A stretch of DNA of 64,000 bases from contig NC_089434.1 of assembly GCF_026210795.1 (NCBI RefSeq), forward strand, positions 3,968,001 to 4,032,000, read 5' to 3'. Positions 45,970 through 57,745 of this stretch are shown piece after piece. The notes below the pieces were generated by a model. That model ran no database searches. It was not told where the DNA came from and saw nothing but the letters and a program-made list of their open reading frames with translations. The DNA comes from Rhizophagus irregularis. Lineage: Eukaryota; Glomeromycota; Glomeromycetes; Glomerales; Glomeraceae. The position numbers and the translations under genes were made by a program. Every line of letters starts with the position of its first letter. Position 1 is the first letter of the stretch.

Positions 45970-47111
45970 ATGAGTTTGATCTTCCGGGACAATTAAAAAA
46001 ACTCTTTCCTCTTTCCGTCTGGAATTTATTATTCCGCAGTATTCAAAAACACAAAATACCTTTCTGCTCTAGATAGGGTAGGAGGTGGGTCCTTTTTGGA
46101 CTCGGCGGTTAGTGGTTAAAGAACTTTACTACACTTTACTACACTCTACTCACAACTATGGTCCTGGAACCCTCGGCCTTTCCGCTTATACTCGACGCTC
46201 CCAACTACGGCAAAATACTTTTTGGCTTTCCTTCCTTTAGAGAAACGGGCTTACTTAAACACAACCTTTATAAACTTCAACAACGGCTACTTAACCCTGA
46301 GAATATTCCCAGGAAAAAGAAGACTTCTTTATATAGGGTCTCTTCACGTCACCTAGAACTTTGGATAGAAGACACTTTCGTTCGAAACTTTGACCAACAT
46401 GCCTTCGACGCTTTGGCGTTCGCATGGTCACGTGCTAAACGCGACAACTTACCTTTTATGGCTGCATGTAATGTGCATTTCAAGAAACACAAAATCAAAC
46501 CAACACCAATTAAATTTCACGGTACACGAACTCTAACTTCCCATATCAAGATGACCTACCGCGTGGAACATTACCTTCCAATGGTTTGGCAAAAACAACC
46601 ACGTGATTACACAAAAAAAGAAAAAATTTTTAAGGATACTTTTTACTCCTTACAGCGTTGGTTATTAGAACTAATACTGCGCTTTTTACACCTATTATCC
46701 AATCATACGGTTGCAACTGAGTCACTTACTAAACACCTTTGGACTCGATCATATAGGTGGCACCTTTATTCGACTCTCCGACCAGAGGACCTCCATACCC
46801 CGTATTCTCTAAACGAAGGTTTAGTTTATTATTCGAATATACACAAATATATAGTTACTTTGTTTTTGTTTTTTGTTTTTATTATCCCCTAAGTCCAAAT
46901 TCCCTCGTGTAAGATGGTGGGACAGCTTCGGTTCGACCTCCATAGGCCTATTTTTTCGCACCAGGGTGGCACTGGCTACGGTCGGTTTGATTTCAGCGTG
47001 GTATAGGATAGCGTTTGACCCTTTTTATAAGTGTTCTTGTCTATCTTTCTGTAATCTAGTTCACATGGTTAATAAAAATAAAAATAAAAATAAATGAGTT
47101 TGATCTTCCGA
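45970..47111 (+). mobile_element. 1.1-kb retroposon with 17-bp target duplication
   Basis: ATGAGTTTGATCTTCCG occurs at 45970-45986 and again at 47094-47110. The DNA between (45987-47093) ends in (AAAAAT)n-like AATAAAAATAAAAATAAA directly before the second copy. Direct repeats of this size plus an A-rich 3' tail are the signature of target-primed reverse transcription by LINE machinery. The insert has higher GC than its surroundings, carries one ORF (46158-46892), and shows no reverse transcriptase. Confidence 0.85.
46158..46892 (+). CDS. Retroposon-borne basic protein, family unknown
   Basis: An intact 244-residue ORF inside the retroposon, beginning about 170 bp after its 5' end. The sequence is rich in Arg, Lys, His and Trp in its first 210 residues (HLELWIEDTFVRNFDQHAFD, FKKHKIKPTPIKFHGTRTLT, TEDSL-free) and ends in a hydrophobic stretch (IVTLFLFFVFIIP) that reads into the T-rich 3' part. 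It shows no reverse transcriptase, endonuclease or zinc-knuckle pattern I recognise. It could be an ORF1-type nucleic-acid-binding protein, a captured host gene, or a 3' part of a longer element. An open frame of this length within a short insert suggests a young insertion or selection. Confidence 0.55.
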   Translation: MVLEPSAFPLILDAPNYGKILFGFPSFRETGLLKHNLYKLQQRLLNPENIPRKKKTSLYRVSSRHLELWIEDTFVRNFDQHAFDALAFAWSRAKRDNLPFMAACNVHFKKHKIKPTPIKFHGTRTLTSHIKMTYRVEHYLPMVWQKQPRDYTKKEKIFKDTFYSLQRWLLELILRFLHLLSNHTVATESLTKHLWTRSYRWHLYSTLRPEDLHTPYSLNEGLVYYSNIHKYIVTLFLFFVFIIP

Positions 47112-47149
47112 TCTTCCTTTCTGTCTTTCCTTTTCTTCTCTTTTCTCTT

Positions 47150-47490
47150 GTCTTATTTTTGTTATTTTTTCTAAATTTTTCTTCTTTTTTCGTCACCCCC
47201 CTTAAAAAAAAATTTTTTTTTTCGTACCTCACTTTAAAAATTTTTCTTTTTCATCACTCCTTTAAAAAAAAAATTTTTTTGATTTTATTCTTTTATTCCC
47301 ACTCTTCTAAAAATTTTCTTCTTTCTATTTCTATTTCCTCTTTATAAAAAATTTTTTATTTTTCTAACTTTGACGTCCTCCCTTTAAAAAAAAAATTTTT
47401 TTTAACTCTCCTAACTTCGTTACCCTCTTTTTAAAAAAATATTTTTTTTTGATTTATTCTTTATTCCCCTTTCTTTTTTATTTATATTTA
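47150..47490. repeat. A8T8-type tandem units
   Basis: Five to six units of about 60 bp, each with CCYTTTAAAAAAAAATTTTT and a C/T-rich spacer (CTCCTAACTTCGTTACCCTC and similar). Each A-run/T-run block is a perfect palindrome. Confidence 0.6.
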
Positions 47491-47499
47491 TCCCTTTTT

Positions 47500-47960
47500 T
47501 TATTTCATAGGCCAGCAGATTTTTTTTTGTGAGAAGATTCAGTTTTTTTGTAGATCAGTTTGGGAGTCCTTTCCTTTTTGTAGGATTGTTCAGGATTTTT
47601 TTCTTTTTTTAGGTCAGTTCAAATTTTCTTTTTTTTTTTTTTGTAAGTTGGGTTCAGATTCTTTTCTTTTTGTAGGTTGTTTCAGTTTTGTTGCTTCAGA
47701 GTCTTCTTTTTTTGTAGGTCAGTTTTGGATTTATTTTGTTGTTTTGGTTTCTTTTTCATCAGATGTTTCATAATTCTTTTCACTTATGTAGGTCAGACAT
47801 TCTGGAGTTCTCTTTCTTTTTTTGTAGGAATGCTGACCTTTGGTGACTTGGACGATTGCATATATGAAGGGGGGGTTTTGTTTCCAATTAAGTTAGACGT
47901 TCTTTTTTGTTTTTTTTAGGTTGTTTGACTCCAAATGAACCTGAACTTATAGATAATTTT
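47500..47960 (+). other. T-rich series of GTAGG-bounded short segments
   Basis: TTTTTTGTAGGTCAGTTTGG, TTTTTGTAGGATTGTTCAGG, TTTTTGTAGGTTGTTTCAG and similar recur about ten times at 30-60 bp spacing, like acceptors followed by tiny exons. The last piece after TTTTTTAGG (47918) reads LTPNEPELIDNFGCNRWP and a stop. The 80-codon frame inside is composition-driven. Confidence 0.4.
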
Positions 47961-48314
47961 GGTTGCAATAGGTGGCCTTAATAAGGAGGGAATTTTCATA
48001 ATGTATTTGTATTTTGTTTATTTTTTATTTTTTATTTAATTTAATAAAGTAAAATTAGATTTATGTAAATATAATTATAGTAAACTGTAATACAAATAGT
48101 AAATTCAGTGACCAAATCGTATAAATTTCGTGATAAAATCAGTGATCAAATCATGTAAATTCCATATGAATTTCGTGCAAATTCCGTATCCAAACCATAT
48201 TTTCAGTGATACGGAATTGTGCATTTTTCCGTATCCTATTATGATACGTTATTTCTAAGGAAAAAAAATCGTATAAAAACTTTATAAAAAACGTATCTAA
48301 TTTTTTTTATAGGG

Positions 48315-49483
48315 TTTAAAATATATTATTTTGTTAAGAAAAAAATTTTTAAGCTCTTTGATAAAAAACTTAGACTTAAGTATCAGTCGGTCTGTTCTCC
48401 AGTCCTCCTTTTTTGTATATATTGTATAATTTATATTATCGATAGAAGTGTTCATTGTTTAAAAAATTTATATATATTAATCGATTTTCAACCTATTAAA
48501 ATTTAATCCAAAAAAAATATTTTGATCAAGCAGTATATGTTTATCAAATAAATCACATTTAATTTTAATTTTCCAATATATTCGGAGGGACCGCGATAGT
48601 AAATTTAAAAATATATTAGTGGAAAGAAGAACTCGAAATTCTTTTGAATTTTAGCGGTTACGGAAACCGCAGATTCAAACAATTACCAGAAAAGAAATTA
48701 CCTTTACTATTACCACCTCAACAGGACCCGAGCTATACATAAAAAGGTAGGGTAAGGGTTTGCGTAGAATTGACCAAAATAATCATGTAGATCTTTCCTT
48801 TTATAGATAATTCCGGCCGGAATTTATTTCCTTCTTTAGACGCTGACTGGCATTATCATAATTCCGGCCCTGAAAAAATGCGTAGAGCTAATAGTAAATT
48901 TTTTTTGGCTGCACCTTACCTCTATATATATAGCTCGGGGTCCTACCTCAACCACGTGTTTATTACCAATCACGATCATATGAATATTATTAACCCCAAC
49001 AATTATCACCGCCACAATTGTTTGTGTTGCTTTATATTATTTGGCATCTTTTTCTTCTTAATTCATCGACTTTTTGAACATAAATTTTATAACTAAAACT
49101 TTAGGAACATTATTTTTCAAATGTTCACGTTAACAAAAAAAAAGCTACAATAAAAATAATTTCTACTACTGTACTACGTTATTTTAATTTGAAGGAAAAA
49201 AATGTTCTTCAACTTATCCCTTTAATAGAGGATGTTCCTTGATCTATGTGACGTAATCAATCTGTGTTGATGATCATGATCGTAAGGATTATTTAAAATA
49301 ATTCAAATAGACGAAATATTTACTAATTACTAAATCCATATTTTATAATTGGAAAACAATTAGTTTCCTTTTCACTATTTAAGTTTAAGTTTTATAATTT
49401 TTTGTTGATAACTTGATTTTCTTAGAAGTTGTAGGGATCAAATGCTGTTGGAGTGGTCAATATGAATATAGTAAAATATTGTT
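48315..49483. other. Spacer with dispersed repeat fragment
   Basis: Near 48800-48875, ATAATTCCGGCCGGAATT (an 18-bp palindrome) and TTATCATAATTCCGGCCCTGA occur; the second matches the inverse of 32054-32075. The 72-codon frame at 48878 starts inside this repeat and is not supported. Confidence 0.4.
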
Positions 49484-49890
49484 CTATGCTAAAATTATAT
49501 TTTGTCTTCTGACAATTATTAATGCCATAATTAAGGCAAGGAAAGACATTGGATCGAGGAAATGTGAAGTGTTAACAATTGGATGTGGATGAGTACTGTG
49601 ACGGATATGTGATGAGATAACTATTATTAATCGAATATTAGAATGAATGTATTTTTGATTTTCATTTTGTAATGTTGGATTACAATAAGAATTAGAAAAA
49701 TAGTGGTAATGGTATAAGTTCTTCACAGTATATTTGCCAATATCAGATAAAGCCAATATCAGACAAACTAGTTTATAATTTATCAAAATAATGGGTGTAT
49801 CTGTAATATATTTTTCAGTATCTGACAAAGAAGTGGTGGAAATCTTTTTGCTACCATCATCAAAGAATGTTATTCCACAACAATCGATAT
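49484..49890 (-). CDS. Hypothetical minus-strand open frame, weakly supported
   Basis: A minus-strand frame is open for about 135 codons, including IDCCGITFFDDGSKKIST, LSDTEKYITDTPI and LALSDIGKYTVKNLYHYHYF. There is no ATG near its start, so it would have to be an internal or terminal exon. No domain recognised, and hydrophobic stretches near the end may simply reflect AT-richness. It may be nothing. Confidence 0.25.
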
Positions 49891-52800
49891 AGATAGTATT
49901 ATGAATTAATTTTCAACCATTTAATTATATGATTATATTTAACTAATTTAAGAGCTCACTATTTTGACTTATTTTTTGATTACAATATCCACCTTTGTTT
50001 TCATTCTTTATTAAACTGTTCTATTCCCCTTTTCATAACCGCGTTTGACAAGTTCCTTTCTGTTTGGATTAAAAGTGATAATTCAATAGCGTGCTATATA
50101 ATATCTGCATCCTTGAAAACCAGCAATACAGCTTTTTCATTTTCATTTGCTGGCTTCCATCAAAGGATTTATTTTGTAAATGGTTTAATTATCTTTGAGA
50201 TGAAATAAATTGTGGCAATATTATGATGTTGAGAGAATTTGTTAAGATTAAAGTGAGGAATAATAGGTATTAAAGAATGAATCAAAGAAGAATTATAAGA
50301 ATGAGAATAAGCATATTTACTTTTTTGAATTTCTTTTTGTAAAAAAAAAGTGAATTTTTTTTTTCATTTCTCCAGTAATTTTCTGACCCTTTTTATAAGA
50401 AAAAAATTTGACAATTATGCGCGTAATATAAAAGGAAATGTTTTAGAATTTTTATTAATATATTGAATGACATTATTATTTATCGGAAGCCAGGATTTCA
50501 AATACAACATACGCGTATTTACTTGAAAAAAATGTATATTAATATTATTACATCAAAATGCATTTGAAAGAAAGTAGAATAAATCATATTTTTCCTTATA
50601 AATATATTATTAAATAAATACGGCATTGCTTTATAATTAATAATTATTTAAATTGGAATATAACAATAAAATTTATTTTCTATATGTGTCAGTTTGCTTT
50701 TGTCGTTAAATTTATGAACAAAGAACTTCAGATTAAATTTCAAATGCGGGTCACGGAAGAAGTCACATTCAGTTAGCTAATTAATATTCCAAAAATGTAA
50801 ATAAAAAAAATGTCTTTATGCAAAAAGATGCGTGATGAAGTACGACTCATTTTCTCTCCTTTTTTTTTTAAAAAAAAAAAATTCTAAATAATTTGATTCG
50901 TTAAAACTTTGATATTACAACTTTAATGGGCAAAGTTATGTACGTGATAAATACTCAAAAATTTATTTAAATAGGGATAAATATAAAATATCACTTATTC
51001 AGTTCATAATATAACTGAAGGAGAAGAGCAAGAGGTAATATAAAAATATCATTTATTGTAAATATAAATAAAAATTAATTTTTACTTAATATTAATAGGA
51101 TCACAGCAAATAAAAATTGACTCAATATTTGGCAAAATAAAATCTCATGGAAAATTATATCAATAGAAATTAAATTTGTTAGATAGGCCCGTTATTCCAT
51201 GGATATCTAATAAATACTCCATATACACTGATGCTCTCTTCCCTTCGGGAGGCCCCAAGGCATCGGTGAATATTTCAGTTATTTATTGATACCGCATAGA
51301 ATAATAAGTATGTATCTCATAGTATCAAATACTTATTATTTAATGATAAAAAAAAACAAGAGTCGGGATAAAAACTAAAAACCTGATTGGTCCCGATTCT
51401 TAACAAGCTCTTAATACACCAATTCATCATCATCTGACCAGAATATAGAATTTGATCAATTTGTTACATACATAATCGCGTCAAAAACTTCTCATATTCT
51501 TCCATAACTGGTTCTGGTTAATATTTATAAATAAAGGTGATTCGGATCTTAATTATATCTATTGGCTCTACATCAGAGATAAGTTTAATTTTTTTCCCTA
51601 TGAAAAAAGACCAAGTCATATCAAGTCTTGTCTGTAATCTGGTGATTTTTTAAAATGGTCGCGTAGGATTTTCATTTGCACGTGTTATTCAAATGTCTAT
51701 AACAGGTTCACGTTTCTACTTTCTATGGATTCGAGTCCGGATTGATTTTAATACACGAAACTTATTGTATGCATTATATTATTTGTCAACATAGATGTCA
51801 AATTCGTTGCAGAATTTGATTTCAATACATGATGAGTTACTAATAACATAATAGTTTAGATTTTTTGATCCTGTGGTATGTATAAATCTATTGCATTGTA
51901 TCCGATCTTGATTACAATCTCAATGACTTCTTCTTGTAAACATCAATTAACTGTTTTTCAAATTTTCTTTCTTTCCTGTGAAATTAGATCGAAGAATAAG
52001 AATTTTTTTTGATTATCGATATCAATCAAGTCATCAAGTCCGGTTACACATTTCTTAAATATGCATATATTTTACTTACCGGTATATCTTTTTTTTTTCA
52101 CGGAAAATTCCGAGTTTCAAAACATTGTTTTAAAACGTTTTGTATCTAATTGATTTATTTGTACTTAAAATAAACTAAATATTACGAAATATATAAATTT
52201 CAAAGCCCCTATTGCTTTGCCTCCGGATCATGATTGTAATACCTGGCTGATGGCTTGTGAACATCAGAATAAATTTTTAATTCGTAATTAATTTTCGATT
52301 TTTCGAAGTTTCTCTCATGCCTTTAAAAGTTCGGTAAAAACTTTTTTGATCAACAAAGCCATATTAAATATTCTGAAGTTTGTAACATGAATAACACATG
52401 AACAAATTAATTATTATTAAAAAGTGATATCTTTATAAACTTGCATTATCAATATTTTTTACTGTTAATCATATGATATTTCACGCGAAACTTTACTAAT
52501 TAGTGTATGCGGCTTACAAAAAAAAAAAAAAAAAATTAAAAATAAATATTTTGAAGATATCAAAACAACTTCATAAATCATTAAAAGTTGTTAACTCCGT
52601 TCTTTAAAGACTTATTGCGCCTTTTACTACATTCTATATTTAGTTTCTTAGTTTTTAAATGTTTTCTATAATTTCTTGTAATCCTTTTTACACCAGGTGC
52701 TAATTAAATGTTAAGCTACATAACCAAAAATATCAATTAAATAACTCATGAAATTTTGATATTTTACAACAAATTTGTGTCGTACTGTAGATCTTGGATG

Positions 52801-53495
52801 TTTTGATTTTAAGCCCTGGAATAAATCAGTTTGGGCTGTGTGGGCCGTGGGCTATGGTTATAGGCTGTGTACATGTTTTTTTGATTCCATTATGTATTTA
52901 CATTAAATTGTTAATTATATAAATAGACTGACTGCTATTAAAGTTGTTTTTTAAATAAACGCATCACTTCTCTAGAAAGATTATTTTCAAGGAATTAATT
53001 AATTTAGAAAAGATGATTAAATAGTAATGTTAACATGGTTGAATAATTCTTTGATAAGTAACTCACACCTTCAATTATTAGTATTCTAAATGCAAGAATT
53101 TAATAAACAAATAAATATAAATGGAGATTAATGAATTTAATAGATCAGACATACATTTTGTTTCTATTAAAGAGGTCAATAACTTACATCCGATGGAGAA
53201 AATCATATTCTAATCCTTATGATTTAATATATTCATTGATTCAGAAATTTCGAATCTGTGTATTGCATCCTCATCCATCAAAACTTCAAAGGTATTATTT
53301 ATATAAAAAATAAAATTCCTTCTTTGATTTATAGTTCATATATTATTTAGATTTTTCATGGTGTGGGTTACTTATTGATACATAAATTCAAAGATTATTA
53401 TACCAGATATACTCTTCTATTATTATCTTTTATTTAAAATAATTGTTAAAAACTTTACCATCAAGAAGAATGAATATCATAAATCTAAATATGTA
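49891..53495. other. Long gene-free AT-rich stretch
   Basis: No supported gene in 3.6 kb. It contains the GC-rich hairpin at 51226-51268, a 20-bp poly-A near 52518, and a G-rich patch TGGGCTGTGTGGGCCGTGGG near 52831. GCCCCTATTGC near 52206 has an inverse copy near 53881. Confidence 0.45.
51226..51268. other. GC-rich two-stem hairpin with UUCG-type loop
   Basis: CACTGATGC (51226-51234) pairs with GCATCGGTG (51260-51268) over nine pairs with one G-T. Inside, CTTCC..GGAGG form a second stem around CTTCG. The local GC content is far above the flanks. Confidence 0.6.
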
Positions 53496-53499
53496 AAAT

Positions 53500-55660
53500 G
53501 GGAATCTATAAAGCATTGTTGTACTTAAGAAATCCATACTGATGACTTTGCAAAATAAATTATATAATAGAGGAATGCTGTGCCCTATAGAATATCAAAT
53601 AAAAGATTTTAATCAAGCAAAAAAGTCCATATCATATCTACAACATGTTAATAATTCCCAAGATTGAATAATATAGAACTTAAGCAAGTTACAATCTTTA
53701 CAAAAAAAGTTAGTATATATGTTGAAGGTACCTCACAGATACTTCTCAAAAGTCAGATTAATGATCTTCTACCAAAGGTTTTTACTTAGCATGAAAATCA
53801 AAAAAAATTATGCTAATTAAAGTATAGCATGCCTTTCTCTAACCACAAGAATTATAATACCCTTGTATATATTTAAAGGGCAATAGGGGCTTACATATCT
53901 TATATTAAATGCCATTGATACTGAAACAACATGATATATATATATACAGTATATGTTGCTAGAATAGTATTGATCTTACAATTATTCTTAAATAAAGTCC
54001 TTGAAAAAAAATTAACAGGCTGATTTACAATTGCTTTAGTTTTCTGGTTCTCCTCTTGTTTGATTTCAGTTTTTTATTTTACCTTCTTTCAATCACCTTT
54101 TGTTTAATCTGGCCAAGAAAGAAGAAACAAAATCACATAAGTGTTGAAATTACAATGAGAGAGAAAAAGGATCCTATCAGCAGATTGTATACAACCCAAA
54201 GAACTAGATATGTCTCCCACACTAAATATTGCTATTACTTCAACTTCAGACATTAAAATTAATTGAATAAAAAATAAAAGGTACTCCATATTTTTAGAAA
54301 GACAAGAAAAATTTCAGGTGGCTGCCACCTTTGTTAACAGAATTAGAGAATAACTTCCATGACCTACAGTAATGATCATTATATAATATTGAAAGACTAT
54401 TGAGGTATTATTATAGTTAAATGAAATAAAGAGGACATGGATTTTCTAATGCATATAGAGATTCATATGTAGAAAACTTGAGATTGTATATATGTAAATA
54501 TTACAAGTCAAAGTACTGCAACTCCTATAATAAGTATTCTAGGCAATGAAATATAATGTGTCACTAATCTTTATTATTTGAGCGGGAAAACTTAATATAC
54601 ATTATGTGGCATCATTCATCATTAGAATTATACGCTGCCAATGAGGTTGTGCTATAGTAAGGATAGTCTCAGTTCCTAGTTATAGGATTACTACAATTAA
54701 ATGAAAAAGGAAATTCAAAATTGCCACTATAGAAAATATTGCTGCTATTGCATTTCCTTCATCAACTATGGCAAACAAAGAAGAATATAATGATATATAT
54801 ATCTATATGGACTCCATGTGTGATTCTCCAAATAACAAATCAGTCAGGATTTTTCAAAAATATGGTTCAAGAAATTTCCAAAATAATTGTAAATGGACAG
54901 AAGTTATCAACAAATGGTAGATAACAATATGATCCTATTTACCAAAAAAAATGTTATTATCCTTTAATATAAATGAAGCTAAAAGTACAATTGAACTGAG
55001 CTTCCAAATAATATTTGATAATTTAAGTACTTTGACCAAAAAAAGGTTTTACAGCACTTTTAAATAATGAGTATACATCTTTAATTGATGAAAGTACAAC
55101 TTTACAATGACTTGTAAATGTTTACTCATTAAATATTTTTGATATTTGTAAATGATTAATATTTCATTAAATTTTTAATTCTATTATTTTATGGAAATTA
55201 TTTTGAAAAAAATTTTCCATTAATCATAATATTTACTATAGTAAATTTAATAGTATCAATATCATTATATTTTTTAGTGTGTTAAAAAAATCCTGAAGGA
55301 AAAAACTCTGTGACATTTGAGACCACTACTTTTATAATACAAGATTCTGTCATCGATTTAGCATTTACATTATTAAGAGTTGAAAATACTTCAACATTTA
55401 ATAATTCCAAAATAAGAAATTTTTGTTTAATATTATGTTATTTTTATTATTTTAAAGATTAATTTAATTAATTAATAATTTTCTTATTTATTATTATTTA
55501 GCATGGTATTCTTTATTGTATCTATTATAATCAATTATCTATTGGCCTTAAATATTTTATATCTGAAATAGCTACAAACCCACTTAGTTTTCATACTACA
55601 GATGGTTACCAAAAGTATACAGACATTTTTAAATTAACAATTTCATATAAAATATTATAA
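53500..55660 (+). pseudogene. Decayed plus-strand gene, family unknown
   Basis: Successive plus-strand fragments look once coding: near 53578 (MLCPIEYQIKDFNQAKKSIS), 54744-54920 (IAAIAFPSSTMANKEEYNDI and on to KWTEVINKW), 55290-55430 (PEGKNSVTFETTTFIIQDSV) and 55500-55655 (GLKYFISEIATNPLSFHTTD then GYQKYTDIFKLTISYKIL with a stop). They are in different frames with stops between. No known domain recognised; a transposon protein or expanded host family are both possible. Confidence 0.35.
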
Positions 55661-55738
55661 TAAAAATAAAATTTATTAAGTAATAAATGTATTAATCTGA
55701 TTGTTCTTTTTAATTTTACATAAAAAAAATTATATATT

Positions 55739-56038
55739 AATAATTAATATTACATCCATTTGCAGCAATAATTGCTTCACAACATGCTGTCAATTAATTT
55801 TTGGAGAAATATTATTAACATACTTTTCAAGTACTTTGATATTAGATGGTACTGGATGATGATGATGTATCATTGTGAAACAATTGGTCCAAACCCACAC
55901 ATCTACTAGGGCTGTGTTTAATGATTGCAACAGAATCAGAACCGAGATTTTTCGATAAGTCAAAGCTAAAACGAAATTGGCAAAATTAGCATCTATAGGC
56001 GAACTCTTTGAATCATGTGATATAATAAAGTTGACCAA
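55739..56038 (-). pseudogene. Tc1-like transposase C-terminal relic
   Basis: The minus strand reads HHHHPVPSNIKVLEKYVNNI, then after a one-base frame change LTACCEAIIAANGCNINY and TAA at about 55745. The ending resembles the R-x-x-A-V-I-x-A-x-G-G-x-T-x-Y terminus of Tc1/mariner DDE transposases. Upstream the frame stays open but no DDE motif is seen. Tentative. Confidence 0.4.
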
Positions 56039-57426
56039 TTAAATTTAAAGCTTAATGACGAAGTTACTTCAAAGATGACGTAAATTTTTTATCAAAATTT
56101 TTTTACAAAAATTATTAGAATTATTTAAAAATAATCCAATTATACGATAAAATGAAACAAAGAAATGAATGTGACGATGTGATAAACGTGTTTAGCAAAA
56201 TAAATATGTATGCAATACAAGAATAAAATATTTTTTTTTTGTATTAACACAATAATCCAACCCTCAAGGTTCGTCCATTTTAACACCACATGACAAACCT
56301 TCAAACCAAAAAGTAGAGGCAAACTAGGTTGGTTTGGTTGGGATGAGTATATGGGGAGAGATGATAAAATTAGCCATTCGGAATCCCCTCGTCATACTAT
56401 CTGACCTATGTATAACATTATAAAAAAATAAATTAAATATTAAACATGAGCCTAAAAATAGCCATAAAATATTTCGATAAGTTTTGTCAGTATCGGAACG
56501 TTTAGGAAATTTGAAGGTTTTGAAATTTTGAAAGGTTTGGCGAAACTAGCTTCGCCAGGTTTCTGAATTGACCTTTGGCGAAACTCTTAGGTCTCGCTCG
56601 CAACATTAATTTGCCTCGGAAAACTGTTGCACAAAAGTAACAATATACTGAGTATTATATAATAATATAATGCATAAATGCTTATATTCTCATTGGTCAA
56701 TGAGCGACGTGACAAAGCATTATAATATTAAACTTTTCAAATTTTCAAATACAAAGTATAAATTCTGCGCGAACAGACGTTTATATCAGATTCCCATGTG
56801 TAGTTTTATTAATACTCCATCTTATACAACCAATATAATTTGTATTTCTTTCTTATCCTTCAAGTATTTCTAACTCTTTTTGTTGTATCCTTAAATGCAT
56901 TGGAATTTTCTTATTGTGCTATTATGATTAAAATGATATTTTAAAATTATTATAAGTAATTTCATACTTAAAAAAAATTGAGTCACTATCTTTTTATGTA
57001 ATATTCCAAATTCCAATCTCCGCGACAAATATTAAAATAAAATAATGACGGAGGGTTATTGAAGGCGTTGTCATTATAATTCAGCCAATATAAGTGGAGA
57101 AAAAATGGAACATGATATTGATTACTCCATCTATTTAACTAACAACTAAGGACTAAACAATAAATATTCCTCACATCCTTACGGTCAAACCCAAAAAATG
57201 TTGTTATAATTAGCGTTTTCAAATTAGTAGAATTCGAGCATATCAGAAATTATTCATTTATTTTATTTTATTCAATTGTTTATTTATTTACTTATTATTA
57301 AAAGGAATAAGATACGGTGATATTTAAAATATTTTCATGGCCATAAAGAAAATTTATTTAATAATATATATATTTATACAAATAAAATAAAAAGAAAAAA
57401 AAACTAAAATTAATTCACTAAAAAAA
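56039..57426. other. Gene-free spacer with a small hairpin
   Basis: At 56539-56556 GGCGAA-ACTAGC-TTCGCC forms a short stem, and TTTGGCGAAACT recurs at about 56575. No supported gene; the 60-67 codon frames lack motifs. Confidence 0.4.
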
Positions 57427-57745
57427 TTACACGCAGCCAAGAGTATACTCTTTCTTTGTCCCCTTATTCTTCTGCACCAGGCAAAATATAGGAATCAATC
57501 CTATTGAGGTTGTTGATTGGTTGTTGAGGTTGAAACAAGGTTGCGTATTTCCGTCATGAAAGTTTGTCTATAGACTGTTAATAGAAAAGAATTTTTTAAA
57601 ACTTTTTTTTTTTTATTGGATAAAAATAATGTATACATACTCATATATTAATGGCTAGGACGGTAGATAGTTTATTTTTACTTTTCATAATTAAAATACG
57701 ACATCCTTCAGAATCTTTGTAAACACACGATCACACATAACACTA
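57427..57745 (-). pseudogene. Possible 3' exons of a minus-strand gene
   Basis: A 47-codon terminal exon is plausible at 57567-57427: after TCTATAG it reads TNFHDGNTQPCFNLNNQSTT then SIGLIPIFCLVQKNKGTKKE and ends YTLGCV and TAA. Upstream, 57735-57650 reads VYKDSEGCRILIMKSKNKLS then TVLAIN, but a TGA directly precedes the likely GTATGT donor, so the join is uncertain. Family unknown. Confidence 0.3.

Larger units (their letters stand above)
45685..48314. mobile_element. Probable 2.63-kb CCCTATAA-family DNA element
   Basis: The left end is CCCTATAAGAAATATGTATA (45685). The right end inverted is CCCTATAAAAAAAATTAGAT (ending 48314). TTT lies outside both ends, a possible 3-bp duplication like those of the 69-bp and 186-bp relatives, though TTT is weak evidence in AT-rich DNA. 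Both end regions carry repeats of TTCCGTATAC/GATACGGAA. Inside are a later retroposon insertion (45987-47094) and T-rich repeats. No transposase is seen. Confidence 0.45.

Noticed and set aside
46927-46944. GGTTCGACCTCC resembling a tRNA/SINE B box in the retroposon
   Set aside because: No matching A box at the proper distance and no cloverleaf; located near the 3' end, not the 5' end.
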